Source: Flavobacterium inviolabile
GTDB lineage: Bacteria > Bacteroidota > Bacteroidia > Flavobacteriales > Flavobacteriaceae
Length of the DNA: 64,000 nucleotides
Assembly (NCBI RefSeq): GCF_013389455.1
Contig: NZ_CP058278.1
Span: forward strand, 3,286,001-3,350,000
Reading direction: 5' to 3'
The notes under the pieces were generated by a model. It saw only the letters and a program-made list of their open reading frames with translations. It ran no database searches and was not told where the DNA came from. Both the position numbers and the translations under genes were made by a program. Positions within the stretch are counted from its first letter, which is position 1. Each line of letters begins with the position of its first letter. Shown in pieces: positions 42,079 through 49,624 of this stretch.

Positions 42079-42375
42079 TTGAAAAGTATACTCGAAAATA
42101 TAAATAAAGCTTTTGACCATCGCATCCGGCTGGGCATCATGTCGATACTGATGGTCAATGAAAATGCTGATTTTACGACTCTGAAAGAACTTTTAGGGGT
42201 AACCGACGGCAACCTGGCGAGCCATGCTAAAGCACTCGAAGCAGAACAGTATATTACGATTGAAAAACAGTTTATCGGAAAGAAACCCAACACCCGGTAC
42301 ATCGCTACCAAAGAAGGCCGAAAAGCCTTTCAGGACCATATTGACGCACTTGAAAAATTGATTCAAAAAAACTAA
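42079..42375 (+). CDS. Winged-helix transcriptional regulator
   Basis: 98 residues. It starts with TTG at 42079, the only plausible start that keeps the conserved N-terminal helix (NKAFDHRIRLGIMSILMVNE). HTH: FTTLKELLGVTDGNLASHAKALE; wing: YITIEKQFIGKKPNTRYIATKEGRKAF. The wHTH type (ArsR/MarR-like, often HTH_34-style in Bacteroidota) carries no Cys or His sensor residues. It sits between the two operator-preceded genes and is the natural candidate to bind both ACTTTG-N5-CAAAGT sites and autoregulate. Confidence 0.9.
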   Translation: MKSILENINKAFDHRIRLGIMSILMVNENADFTTLKELLGVTDGNLASHAKALEAEQYITIEKQFIGKKPNTRYIATKEGRKAFQDHIDALEKLIQKN

Positions 42376-42394
42376 GCTATTTTTTTATCCATTT

Positions 42395-42416
42395 ACTTTG
42401 AAATTCAAAGTACTTT
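42395..42416 (+). promoter_or_regulatory. Operator copy 2: ACTTTG-N5-CAAAGT before the Coq4-like gene
   Basis: ACTTTG-aaatt-CAAAGT (42395-42411) followed by ACTTT, 12 bases before the ATG at 42429. Compared with copy 1, outside the variable N5 the flanking bases TTT on the left and ACTTT plus A-run on the right are also shared. Confidence 0.75.
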
Positions 42417-42428
42417 TAAAAACTAAAA

Positions 42429-42884
42429 ATGAGAGATTTTCTATTCGAGCGGTTCTACAAAATCACAAAGATCCCCTATCAGCGCTATTTTAAAAAGAAT
42501 AAACCATGGGATATTACAAAAGAGGAATTACTAACCTACCCGGAAGACTCCTTAGGGTTTCATCTGGGAACATTTTTACAGGAAAATCAGTTTGAAATGG
42601 AACCGAAATTTGAAGATCACGATGTCATTCATGTACTAACCGGCACCGGCACTACGGTTAGCGACGAAATTGCCATGCAGTTTTACCTGCTGGGTAACGG
42701 TAAAAGAAGTGCTTATTTACTGATGGTCATATTATCCGGAGTACTGTGTTATCCGCACCGGCTAAAAACATACAGACACTATTACAAACGCGGGAAAGAA
42801 GCCTTGTCCTTCCATTACCTGGACTATTCCAAATTGCTCTTATTCCCCGTGAGCACCATACGCAACATTTTTAAAATTCATTAA
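42429..42884 (+). CDS. Coq4 family protein
   Basis: 151 residues. The Coq4 zinc motif H-D-x-x-H-x11-E is complete: HDVIHVLTGTGTTVSDE at about residues 64-80. The surrounding helices (LTYPEDSLGFHLGTFLQENQF, MQFYLLGNGKRSAYLLMVIL) fit the family, whose eukaryotic members act in the ubiquinone synthesis complex and were recently reported to modify the C1 position of the quinone ring. This organism appears to make menaquinone (menE at 53.7 kb), so a ubiquinone role is unlikely; a lipid- or quinone-binding role near the membrane is inferred. It has its own operator-controlled promoter and is 15 bases before creD. Confidence 0.85.
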   Translation: MRDFLFERFYKITKIPYQRYFKKNKPWDITKEELLTYPEDSLGFHLGTFLQENQFEMEPKFEDHDVIHVLTGTGTTVSDEIAMQFYLLGNGKRSAYLLMVILSGVLCYPHRLKTYRHYYKRGKEALSFHYLDYSKLLLFPVSTIRNIFKIH

Positions 42885-42899
42885 TCAAACCTCTATTTT

Positions 42900-44237
42900 A
42901 TGGAAAATCAATTCGAACAGCAGCCTTCCCAACCGAAGACTCCCGGCATTCCGGACGTAACTCCTTTTTTTCAGACTACAACAGTCAAAATGCTGGTTGT
43001 GGGCTTCCTCACATTAGTGCTTTTAATTCCGCTGCAGTTTGTAAAAGACCTGATTGCGGAGCGCTCTCAAAGAGAAAAGGAAGTCATCACGGAAATTAAC
43101 GACAAATGGGGTACCGATGTTTATTTCTACGGTCCGGTGCTAAAAGTTCCCTATAAAGTTCCGGCTACGAACAGTTATAAATATGCCTATATCTTTCCGG
43201 AAAAACTGGAAAACACCACCGATGTGGAAACCAAACCGCTAAACAGGAGCAACTATAATGCTTCCGTTTTTACGGCCGATATGTATTTTAAAGGAACTTA
43301 TTCAAAACCGGATTTTAGTGTAAAGGGCATTCCGCAAAGCGATATTCTCTGGGACAAAGCCACGATACTGATACAGACCAGTAATTTAAAAAGCATTAAG
43401 GACGAGGTGAAAATTGCGATCGGAAATCAGCATTTTATTTTTGAACCGATTTATACCAATTCCAATACCGGAATACAGGCATTGGAAACCGCTTTTATCC
43501 ATCTTTCTCCGGACGGGGTCTACCCGCTTAATTTTGACTTTAAGGTAAAATACGATGGCAGCCAACAGATTAAATTCGTACCTATCGGAAAAACAACAGA
43601 CGTGAGCATGAAATCGAACTGGCACAGTCCGGGATTTACCGGGAATTTCCTGCCAAATGACAAGACCAAAACGGTTACCCAAAACGGTTTTCAGGCAAAA
43701 TGGAAAATCCTGCACATCAACAGGGCTTTTTCACAACAGTACTTTGACCTGTTACCCGATTTAAAAGCCTACGCTTTCGGCGTTAATTTTGTCATCCCGG
43801 TAGACGAGTATCAAAAAAACGAAAGAGTGTCCAAATACGGCTTCCTTGTAATCGGGCTGACCTTTCTGATCTTCTTTTTAATCCAGTCCATCAGTAAAAT
43901 CAGAATCCATATTTTCCAATACAGCATGATCGGTATTGCCCTTATTATGTTCTATACCCTACTAATAGCCATCACCGAACACAGCAGTTTCCTGAAAGCC
44001 TATATTATTTCCGGAGCTGCCGTAGTCGCGATGATAACCATCTATTCCGTTTCCATACTGAAAAATTATAAGTTTCCGGCGTTTATCGGGTTATCCCTCA
44101 CTGCCCTGTATGCTTTTATCTTTGTGATCATACAACTGGAAAATTATGCCCTGTTATTAGTAGGCAGTATCGGTTTGTTCATCATCCTGGGATTAGTGAT
44201 GTATTTCTCCCGAAGAATCGACTGGAACAACAATTAA
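42900..44237 (+). CDS. creD: CreD family inner-membrane protein
   Basis: 445 residues. An N-terminal helix (MLVVGFLTLVLLIPLQF) is followed by a large periplasmic domain (about 60-310) with the CreD signature DVYFYGPVLKVPYKVP, YIFPEKLE and TSNLKSIKDEVKIAIG, then five to six helices starting at YGFLVIGLTFLIFFLIQS with the conserved YQKNERVSKYG just before. In gammaproteobacteria creD is induced by the CreBC system during envelope and beta-lactam stress and by colicin tolerance; in Bacteroidota it is usually paired with a winged-helix regulator, as here. The product probably helps keep the envelope intact. Confidence 0.93.
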   Translation: MENQFEQQPSQPKTPGIPDVTPFFQTTTVKMLVVGFLTLVLLIPLQFVKDLIAERSQREKEVITEINDKWGTDVYFYGPVLKVPYKVPATNSYKYAYIFPEKLENTTDVETKPLNRSNYNASVFTADMYFKGTYSKPDFSVKGIPQSDILWDKATILIQTSNLKSIKDEVKIAIGNQHFIFEPIYTNSNTGIQALETAFIHLSPDGVYPLNFDFKVKYDGSQQIKFVPIGKTTDVSMKSNWHSPGFTGNFLPNDKTKTVTQNGFQAKWKILHINRAFSQQYFDLLPDLKAYAFGVNFVIPVDEYQKNERVSKYGFLVIGLTFLIFFLIQSISKIRIHIFQYSMIGIALIMFYTLLIAITEHSSFLKAYIISGAAVVAMITIYSVSILKNYKFPAFIGLSLTALYAFIFVIIQLENYALLLVGSIGLFIILGLVMYFSRRIDWNNN

Positions 44238-44280
44238 AGTTATTAAACAATATGCCCTATACGGCATCAATATCCATAAA

Positions 44281-44306
44281 AAAACCAGGACACAAGTCCT
44301 GGTTTT
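44281..44306. terminator. Terminator between creD and the PPIase gene
   Basis: AAAACCAGGAC-acaa-GTCCTGGTTTT, perfect stem usable on both strands. Confidence 0.85.
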
Positions 44307-44343
44307 ATATTTTTAAAAGTTCTGTTTATGACAGACTTTAGTA

Positions 44344-45444
44344 TTATTTTTTTGCTTTCGGAGCCGGTTGTGTTTCCAACATTTCGATCTCGAAAATCAA
44401 ATTAGTATTTGGTGGGATAATTGCATAACCACGTTCTCCGTAAGCTAAATGCGATGGGATAAAAAGGATCGCTTTATCTCCAAAAGACATATTTTCCAAT
44501 CCTTCAATAAATCCAGGGATCAGACCTTCTTTCTGACCATAAGGGAATGGGAACGGGATATACTGGTTCGCTGCAGCTCTGTTAGCATCGTGCTTTCCGA
44601 ATTGTTTTGCAATTTCTTCATAGCTGGTATCGAATAATTCTCCGCTTTCGAAATATCCCGCATAGTTTACATATACCTGAGTTCCTGCAGCCGGTTTTTT
44701 ACCGTTTCCTTTAGTAACAATTTTATATTCCAATCCGGATTGTGTTTTTGTAGCTCCTGTTTTTGCTGCTGCAAATTCAGCTACTTTATCCGTTTTTACT
44801 TTCGACATGCTCTCTGCTAATTTCTTTTGGGTTACCGATTCTGTATCGTAGTAACTTTTAAATACTTTAGGCGCGTCAAATTTTTTGGCATCTTTACCAA
44901 CACGAACAATCGTAACTTTTTTAATCACATCGTTTTGTTCGATTTTGTTCACAACATCCATTCCTTCCACAACTTCTCCGAAAACAGTGTGTTTCCCGTC
45001 TAACCAAGGTGTTGCTTTGTGTGTAATAAAAAACTGGCTTCCGTTAGTTCCGGCTCCAGCATTTGCCATAGACAAAATACCGGCTTTCGCATGTTTTAAT
45101 TCCGGAACGATCTCGTCTTTAAATTTATAACCCGGTCCGCCGTTTCCGCTTCCTTCCGGATCACCACCCTGAATCATAAAATCTTTGATTACTCTGTGGA
45201 ATTTCACTTCATTGTAAAAAGGTTTTCCTTTATATTGTGCCGTTACAAAAGGATTTTTTCCTTCTGCCAAAGAAACAAAGTTGGCTACCGTAATCGGCGT
45301 CTTCTGGTATTCTAATTTAACGATTATGTTACCTTTATTCGTCTCGATATCTGCATATAGTCCGTCGCCTAATTTATCGTAAGACGAAGTACAAGATGAA
45401 AATAAAGCAATAAGGCCTAAAAATAAACTTGTCATTGATTTCAT
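44344..45444 (-). CDS. Lipoprotein peptidyl-prolyl isomerase with cyclophilin and FKBP domains
   Basis: 366 residues. Type II signal peptide with lipobox FSSC (Cys18). Residues about 30-185 are a cyclophilin domain: [19 protein letters not shown], the F-x-x-x-x-Q-G-G-D signature, and [31 protein letters not shown]. Residues about 235-355 are an FKBP domain: [49 protein letters not shown]. Having both prolyl isomerase folds in one envelope lipoprotein is a Bacteroidota speciality. It is third in a minus-strand operon after nrnA and gldI and probably assists folding of exported or outer-membrane proteins. Confidence 0.94.
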   Translation of the reverse strand: MKSMTSLFLGLIALFSSCTSSYDKLGDGLYADIETNKGNIIVKLEYQKTPITVANFVSLAEGKNPFVTAQYKGKPFYNEVKFHRVIKDFMIQGGDPEGSGNGGPGYKFKDEIVPELKHAKAGILSMANAGAGTNGSQFFITHKATPWLDGKHTVFGEVVEGMDVVNKIEQNDVIKKVTIVRVGKDAKKFDAPKVFKSYYDTESVTQKKLAESMSKVKTDKVAEFAAAKTGATKTQSGLEYKIVTKGNGKKPAAGTQVYVNYAGYFESGELFDTSYEEIAKQFGKHDANRAAANQYIPFPFPYGQKEGLIPGFIEGLENMSFGDKAILFIPSHLAYGERGYAIIPPNTNLIFEIEMLETQPAPKAKK

Positions 45445-45474
45445 TTTTTAAATTGATAATTATTTACTGGTTTC

Positions 45475-46053
45475 TTAATTGGTTTTTGGTTCTGTTTTTA
45501 CAGCGCTTTTCGGATCTGCTTTAATATCAGTTAACGTTACCGTACACATTAACGGTTCGTTAGTACCAATTTTATCATTATCACCGTGATAACCGTAAGC
45601 CATGTGGGAAGGAAATAAGAACGTTACCTTCTCTCCTTTTTTCATTAACTTAATACCGTCACGAAGTCCCATCATGATGTTTTGTTTGTCAACAAGATAC
45701 ACCTGGGCTTTCAGATCGGCTTCCGTATAAATGATTTTTCCCTGCAAATCACTGATATGGTAATCAAAATAAGCGATATCACCTTTTTTCGGTGTTACTG
45801 TTTCCATCTCATTTTTAATGTCATAACGGTACCAGTACCCCTTAGCCGAAGCAATATAGGTTTTGGCCGTATCCTTATCGATAATGGCATCTATAAGCGA
45901 TTCCTCATTGGCAATCAGCTTTTTGTTCCGCTTGATCGATTCTTTAATAAAAGTCCCCGAACTGTGCGAAATGGGCTGTCTTGCCTGTTGCTGGGAACAA
46001 CCGGCAAATACGAAACCGAAAACGGCAAGACTTAAAAAATATACTTTTTTCAT
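45475..46053 (-). CDS. gldI: Gliding-motility-associated FKBP-type isomerase GldI
   Basis: 192 residues. Signal peptide with lipobox FAGC (lipidated Cys19). The N-terminal stretch QQQARQPISHSSGTFIKESIKRNKKL and SAKGYWYRY is the specific mark of GldI. The FKBP domain follows (IAYFDYHISDLQGKIIYTE, IMMGLRDGIKLMKKGEKVTFLFPSHMAYG), with a shortened ligand loop. GldI is required for gliding of Flavobacterium johnsoniae, presumably by folding components of the T9SS/gliding machinery. It starts four bases after nrnA and is followed by the second PPIase gene after 30 bases. Confidence 0.93.
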   Translation of the reverse strand: MKKVYFLSLAVFGFVFAGCSQQQARQPISHSSGTFIKESIKRNKKLIANEESLIDAIIDKDTAKTYIASAKGYWYRYDIKNEMETVTPKKGDIAYFDYHISDLQGKIIYTEADLKAQVYLVDKQNIMMGLRDGIKLMKKGEKVTFLFPSHMAYGYHGDNDKIGTNEPLMCTVTLTDIKADPKSAVKTEPKTN

Positions 46054-46057
46054 AAAC

Positions 46058-47074
46058 TTATGATGTCTTTTCAGTTGCTAAAATAGCAATAAATTGTTGT
46101 ATCGTTTCTTCTAATGGCAAAAAGGATTTTCCGCCGGCTGCATTTATATGTCCGCCGCCGTTAAAATGCTTTCTTGCAAATTGATTCACATCAAAACCGC
46201 CCTGCGATCGGAAGGAGATCTTAACGATTCCTTCTTCTTTATTTTCAATAAATATAGCGGTGAAATCAATCCCTTTAATCGAAAGGCCATAATTTACAAT
46301 GCCTTCCGTATCGCCTTTGGCATAATCAAACATATCCAGTTCTTCCTGCGTTAAGGTAATATAGGACGTTTTATATTCCGGCAGCAGTTTCAGGTTTTGA
46401 AGTCCTCTTCCCAGCAGCTGCAAACGGTTATAAGAGCTGGTATCAAACAATAAATTGTGAATTTTACTGTTTTCCACACCTTTATCAATCAAATCGGCCA
46501 CTACACGATGGGTGGTACTGGTTGTTAATGGAAAGCGGAAAGAACCCGAATCGGTTACAATACCGGTATAAATACAGGTCGCAATGGTTTTGTCTATTAA
46601 ATCCCCATACCCCAGTTCCTGTAAAAAGGTAAACACCATTTCGCAGGTAGAACCGTAACCGGTATCGGAAAAAGTATATTGTGCATAAGTATCCGGCAGC
46701 TGGTGGTGGTCGATCATTACAAAGGTTTTGTCTTCCAGCGTTTTTAAGAAAACTTCCATTTGCTCCCCAACGCGGTGCAGCGCATTAAAATCCAGTGTAA
46801 AGACGATATCTGCCTGTTTTAGCCGTTCTTCGGCTGCTTTTTTATCCGTTTCATAAATCATTACGGTTTCCGAAGCCGGAAGCCAGTTTAAAAAATCGGG
46901 AAAATCATTCGGAGAAATCACAACCGCTTCATGGTTTAACTTCTGAAACGTGTGATACAGGGCTAAAGTAGACCCCATTGCATCACCATCAGGATTTCTA
47001 TGCGGAATAATCACAATCTTTTTAGGTGAAGCAAGCAGCGTTTTTACAGCTTCAATTTCATTTTTATTCATCAT
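46058..47074 (-). CDS. nrnA: DHH family phosphoesterase, NrnA-like
   Basis: 338 residues. DHH domain: PHRNPDGDAMGSTLALY (His25, Asp29, Asp31), VFTLDFN, FVMIDHHQLPD (the DHH motif) and GYGSTCEMVF; DHHA1 domain ends with HFNGGGHINAAGG. The Mn-dependent family degrades short oligoribonucleotides and dephosphorylates pAp to AMP. Two adjacent ATGs (47074 and 47071) are possible starts. First gene of the nrnA-gldI-PPIase operon; a gene of this type next to gldI is usual in Flavobacterium. Confidence 0.94.
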   Translation of the reverse strand: MMNKNEIEAVKTLLASPKKIVIIPHRNPDGDAMGSTLALYHTFQKLNHEAVVISPNDFPDFLNWLPASETVMIYETDKKAAEERLKQADIVFTLDFNALHRVGEQMEVFLKTLEDKTFVMIDHHQLPDTYAQYTFSDTGYGSTCEMVFTFLQELGYGDLIDKTIATCIYTGIVTDSGSFRFPLTTSTTHRVVADLIDKGVENSKIHNLLFDTSSYNRLQLLGRGLQNLKLLPEYKTSYITLTQEELDMFDYAKGDTEGIVNYGLSIKGIDFTAIFIENKEEGIVKISFRSQGGFDVNQFARKHFNGGGHINAAGGKSFLPLEETIQQFIAILATEKTS

Positions 47075-47101
47075 GCTGCGAATTTACAGTTTTTTGGTTC
47101 A

Positions 47102-47109
47102 CAAAAATA
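47102..47109 (-). promoter_or_regulatory. -7 element of the nrnA-gldI-PPIase operon
   Basis: Minus strand TATTTTTG, full TAnnTTTG match, 28 bases before the start codon. Confidence 0.55.
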
Positions 47110-47212
47110 ATTCCTACTTCTTAAAAAATACGGTTTTAAAAAAACTCTTAAAATATAATGTGCTTCGATACGTTTTTTTGTATTATTGTCACTGCTAAAT
47201 GAATTCAACCCA

Positions 47213-47629
47213 ATGAAAACTATTAAAAAAGCTTTTATTCTTTTATTGCTGATTGCCGGCGGAAACGAGCTATACAGTCAGGATTACCGCTTTATAACAA
47301 CCGGCGTGAGCGTATCTGAAAAAGATAAAAAAGGAAAATGGAGCGATTATACCGATTTTAAAAAGGCCGAGATTATTGTCAACCTGAACACCGACAAAAA
47401 CAGGATCATGATTTACTCCAATGTGGAGCAGTTATTCAAGATCGTTGAGTATTATGACAAAAAATCAACTCCTACAGATGATATCGCTTCGTTTCAGTGT
47501 GTCACAAATGACGGTGAGAACTGTGTTGTCAGCATTTATACCCGGAAAAACCAGGGTAACCGGAAACAACTGTACATCTATTATAAGGACAGAATTATCG
47601 TGTACAACATGAAATATCTTAAGAACTAA
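47213..47629 (+). CDS. Small exported protein of unknown function
   Basis: 138 residues from the ATG at 47213 (MKTIKKAFILLLLIAGG), which starts a signal peptide ending LYSQ. The mature 115 residues (VSEKDKKGKWSDYTDFKKAEIIVNL, RIMIYSNVEQLFKIVEYYDK) look like a single beta-sandwich or lipocalin-like domain, a type frequent in Flavobacterium exported proteins. No conserved site. It stands alone, with a strong terminator. Confidence 0.8.
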   Translation: MKTIKKAFILLLLIAGGNELYSQDYRFITTGVSVSEKDKKGKWSDYTDFKKAEIIVNLNTDKNRIMIYSNVEQLFKIVEYYDKKSTPTDDIASFQCVTNDGENCVVSIYTRKNQGNRKQLYIYYKDRIIVYNMKYLKN

Positions 47630-47643
47630 AAAATAACCAGCAT

Positions 47644-47679
47644 AAAAAAAGCGCTATTCCGGGAATAGCGCTTTTTTTA
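47644..47679. terminator. Bidirectional terminator
   Basis: AAAAAAAGCGCTATTCC-g-GGAATAGCGCTTTTTTT: long perfect stem between the small exported protein gene and the convergent pit gene. Confidence 0.93.
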
Positions 47680-47700
47680 TATAATTACTTTAAGCAGAGC

Positions 47701-48768
47701 TTAAAAGATCATTTTCAGGATATAATAAATAATAGCTGCGATTAAAGCCGATACCGGAATGGTTAAGATCCATGCCCATAAAAGGTTAATCGTTACACCC
47801 CATCTTACCGCCGAGATACGTTTGGTAATCCCAACCCCGATAATCGAACCGGTAATGGTATGCGTTGTCGATACAGGAACGCCCATGTGCTCCGTTAAAT
47901 ATAACGTAACCGCTCCGGCAGTTTCTGCCGCAACACCTTCTAACGGCGTTACTTTGGTAATTTTAGAACCCATTGTTTTCACAATTTTCCAACCGCCGCT
48001 CAATGTTCCTAAACCGATAGCCAGGAAGCTGACAAAAGGAACCCAGGCCCAGTCGTCTACGAAATGCGCAAAACGATCGGCAGACTCTAAAGAAGTATAG
48101 GCTACGTCACCCATGTTCATGTGGTAGCAGATTACCGCTGCTCCGATAATACCCATAACTTTCTGAGCATCATTACCACCATGTCCTAAACTGAATAATG
48201 CCGAAGAAACCAACTGTAATTTCTTAAACCATTTATCAGCCTTATGCGGGTTTGCCTTCCGGCAGATATTCATAATGAGTATGGTGATGAGATAGGCAAT
48301 TAACATACCGATCAAAGGGGCACAGAAGATAAAAAGGAACGTCGGGATAACTTTCACATAGTTAATAACGTCTACTCCGTTTTCTGATAAGGCTCCGGCA
48401 TGTGCCAAAGCTGCTCCCATAAAACCACCTAATAACGTGTGGGATGAAGAAGAGGGAATACCCAGCTTCCAGGTTAGTAAATTCCAGATAATCGCTGCAA
48501 TAAGCCCGGCAAGAATAACTTCAAGTGTAATAAAGTTTTCGTTAACCGATTTTGCAATCGTATTACCGATCTTAAACTCCCCTATCCAGTAACGGGAAAT
48601 AAAATAGGCTGCAAAGTTAAATGCTGCGGCCCATAATACTGCCTGGAAAGGTGTCAGAACTTTTGTTGCCACGATAGTTGCAATGGAATTTGCCGCATCG
48701 TGAAAACCGTTGATATAATCAAAAATCAGTGCCAGTACAATGATTATGATAAGTAATGTAAAATCCAT
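47701..48768 (-). CDS. pit: Low-affinity inorganic phosphate transporter (Pit family)
   Basis: 355 residues with about ten helices. The two PiT signature repeats are present: FDYINGFHDAANSIATIVAT (17-35 region) and SLGHGGNDAQKVMGIIGA, plus PVSTTHTITGSIIGVG, which resembles GIPSSSSHTLLGGFMGAAL in the first half. The symporter moves metal-phosphate or phosphate with a cation into the cytoplasm. It is second in the operon after a DUF47 protein with a 30-base gap, the usual regulatory partner. Confidence 0.94.
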   Translation of the reverse strand: MDFTLLIIIIVLALIFDYINGFHDAANSIATIVATKVLTPFQAVLWAAAFNFAAYFISRYWIGEFKIGNTIAKSVNENFITLEVILAGLIAAIIWNLLTWKLGIPSSSSHTLLGGFMGAALAHAGALSENGVDVINYVKVIPTFLFIFCAPLIGMLIAYLITILIMNICRKANPHKADKWFKKLQLVSSALFSLGHGGNDAQKVMGIIGAAVICYHMNMGDVAYTSLESADRFAHFVDDWAWVPFVSFLAIGLGTLSGGWKIVKTMGSKITKVTPLEGVAAETAGAVTLYLTEHMGVPVSTTHTITGSIIGVGITKRISAVRWGVTINLLWAWILTIPVSALIAAIIYYILKMIF

Positions 48769-48798
48769 AGAATTTCGTTTCTAAAGTAATGAATGCTG

Positions 48799-49443
48799 TT
48801 AAGAATATTTAACCGTTACCGATTCCAATACATTGGCAACACTCTTACATTTGTCTGATGCAGTTTCTAATGCCGATAAAACCTCTTTATATTTAATGAT
48901 GTTTTTAGCATCCGTTTCGTTTTCGAAAATATCGGCTACCGCTTTATCAAATACATTATCTGCTTTACTTTCTAATTTGTTGATTTTTTTACACGCATCA
49001 GCAATCGCTTTCAGGTTTTTCAAATCTTTAAGCTCTTTAATGGCAACACCAATATGCTGACATGCTTCCAGATTGATCTCTGTTAATTTACGGATTGATT
49101 TTGTAATTTTTTCAACCTGGTACAAACGCATTCTGCTTGCTGCACCGTGCATATAATCTGCCACATCATCAATTGCCGTGATCAAAGCGTGAATATCCTC
49201 CCTGTCAAAAGGAGTAATGAAGTTTCGGCTTAACTCTAAGTTTGTTTTATGCGTAATTTCTTCAATATTTGCTTCTAATTCTTCGATCTTTTTATAGTAC
49301 TCTTCACGTTCATTTTTAGAAGCGTTTACTGCTTCATGAAGTGTTTCAGCCAATTGAATCAGGTTCAACGAAGCCTGCTCAAAAAGAGGGAAAAATTTCT
49401 TATCTTTCGGTACTAAAAACTGGAAAATGTTGTTTAATGACAT
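48799..49443 (-). CDS. DUF47 / PhoU-like protein partner of Pit
   Basis: 214 residues, all helical: FFPLFEQASLNLIQLAETLHEAV, IEEITHKTNLELSRNFITPFDREDIHALITAIDDVADYMHGAASRM and NKLESKADNVFDKAVADIF contain the E/D-x-x-x-D patterns of the PhoU fold that bind metal clusters. Proteins of this type are co-encoded with Pit transporters and are thought to tune them. First gene of the operon. Confidence 0.93.
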   Translation of the reverse strand: MSLNNIFQFLVPKDKKFFPLFEQASLNLIQLAETLHEAVNASKNEREEYYKKIEELEANIEEITHKTNLELSRNFITPFDREDIHALITAIDDVADYMHGAASRMRLYQVEKITKSIRKLTEINLEACQHIGVAIKELKDLKNLKAIADACKKINKLESKADNVFDKAVADIFENETDAKNIIKYKEVLSALETASDKCKSVANVLESVTVKYS

Positions 49444-49481
49444 CGTATGTTAATTTAATGACGCGAAATTACCCTCGTAGT

Positions 49482-49498
49482 GTTAAGTTAACGTTAAC
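49482..49498 (-). promoter_or_regulatory. TTAA-repeat element upstream of the DUF47-pit operon
   Basis: GTTAAGTTAACGTTAAC holds three TTAA blocks at 5- and 6-base spacing, including the perfect 12-base palindrome GTTAACGTTAAC. It is 40-55 bases before the start codon. On the minus strand a degenerate -7 (TAATTTCG) follows at about 49465-49472, so the repeat sits at the -33 position, as expected for an activator or repressor site. Confidence 0.45.
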
Positions 49499-49624
49499 TA
49501 AACAACAATTCATGTTTAATAAATCCCATTCAAAAACTTCGGCGCAGACACTACTTTTTATTGGCAATTAAATCGTAAATTAGCGCGCCAACAAAGGAAA
49601 TAAAAAGCATAAACACAACACATA

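Noticed and set aside
42079..42375. Assigning the regulator to an antitoxin or phage repressor
   Set aside because: No toxin partner or phage gene is present; context with CreD and matching operators argues for an autoregulated local regulator.
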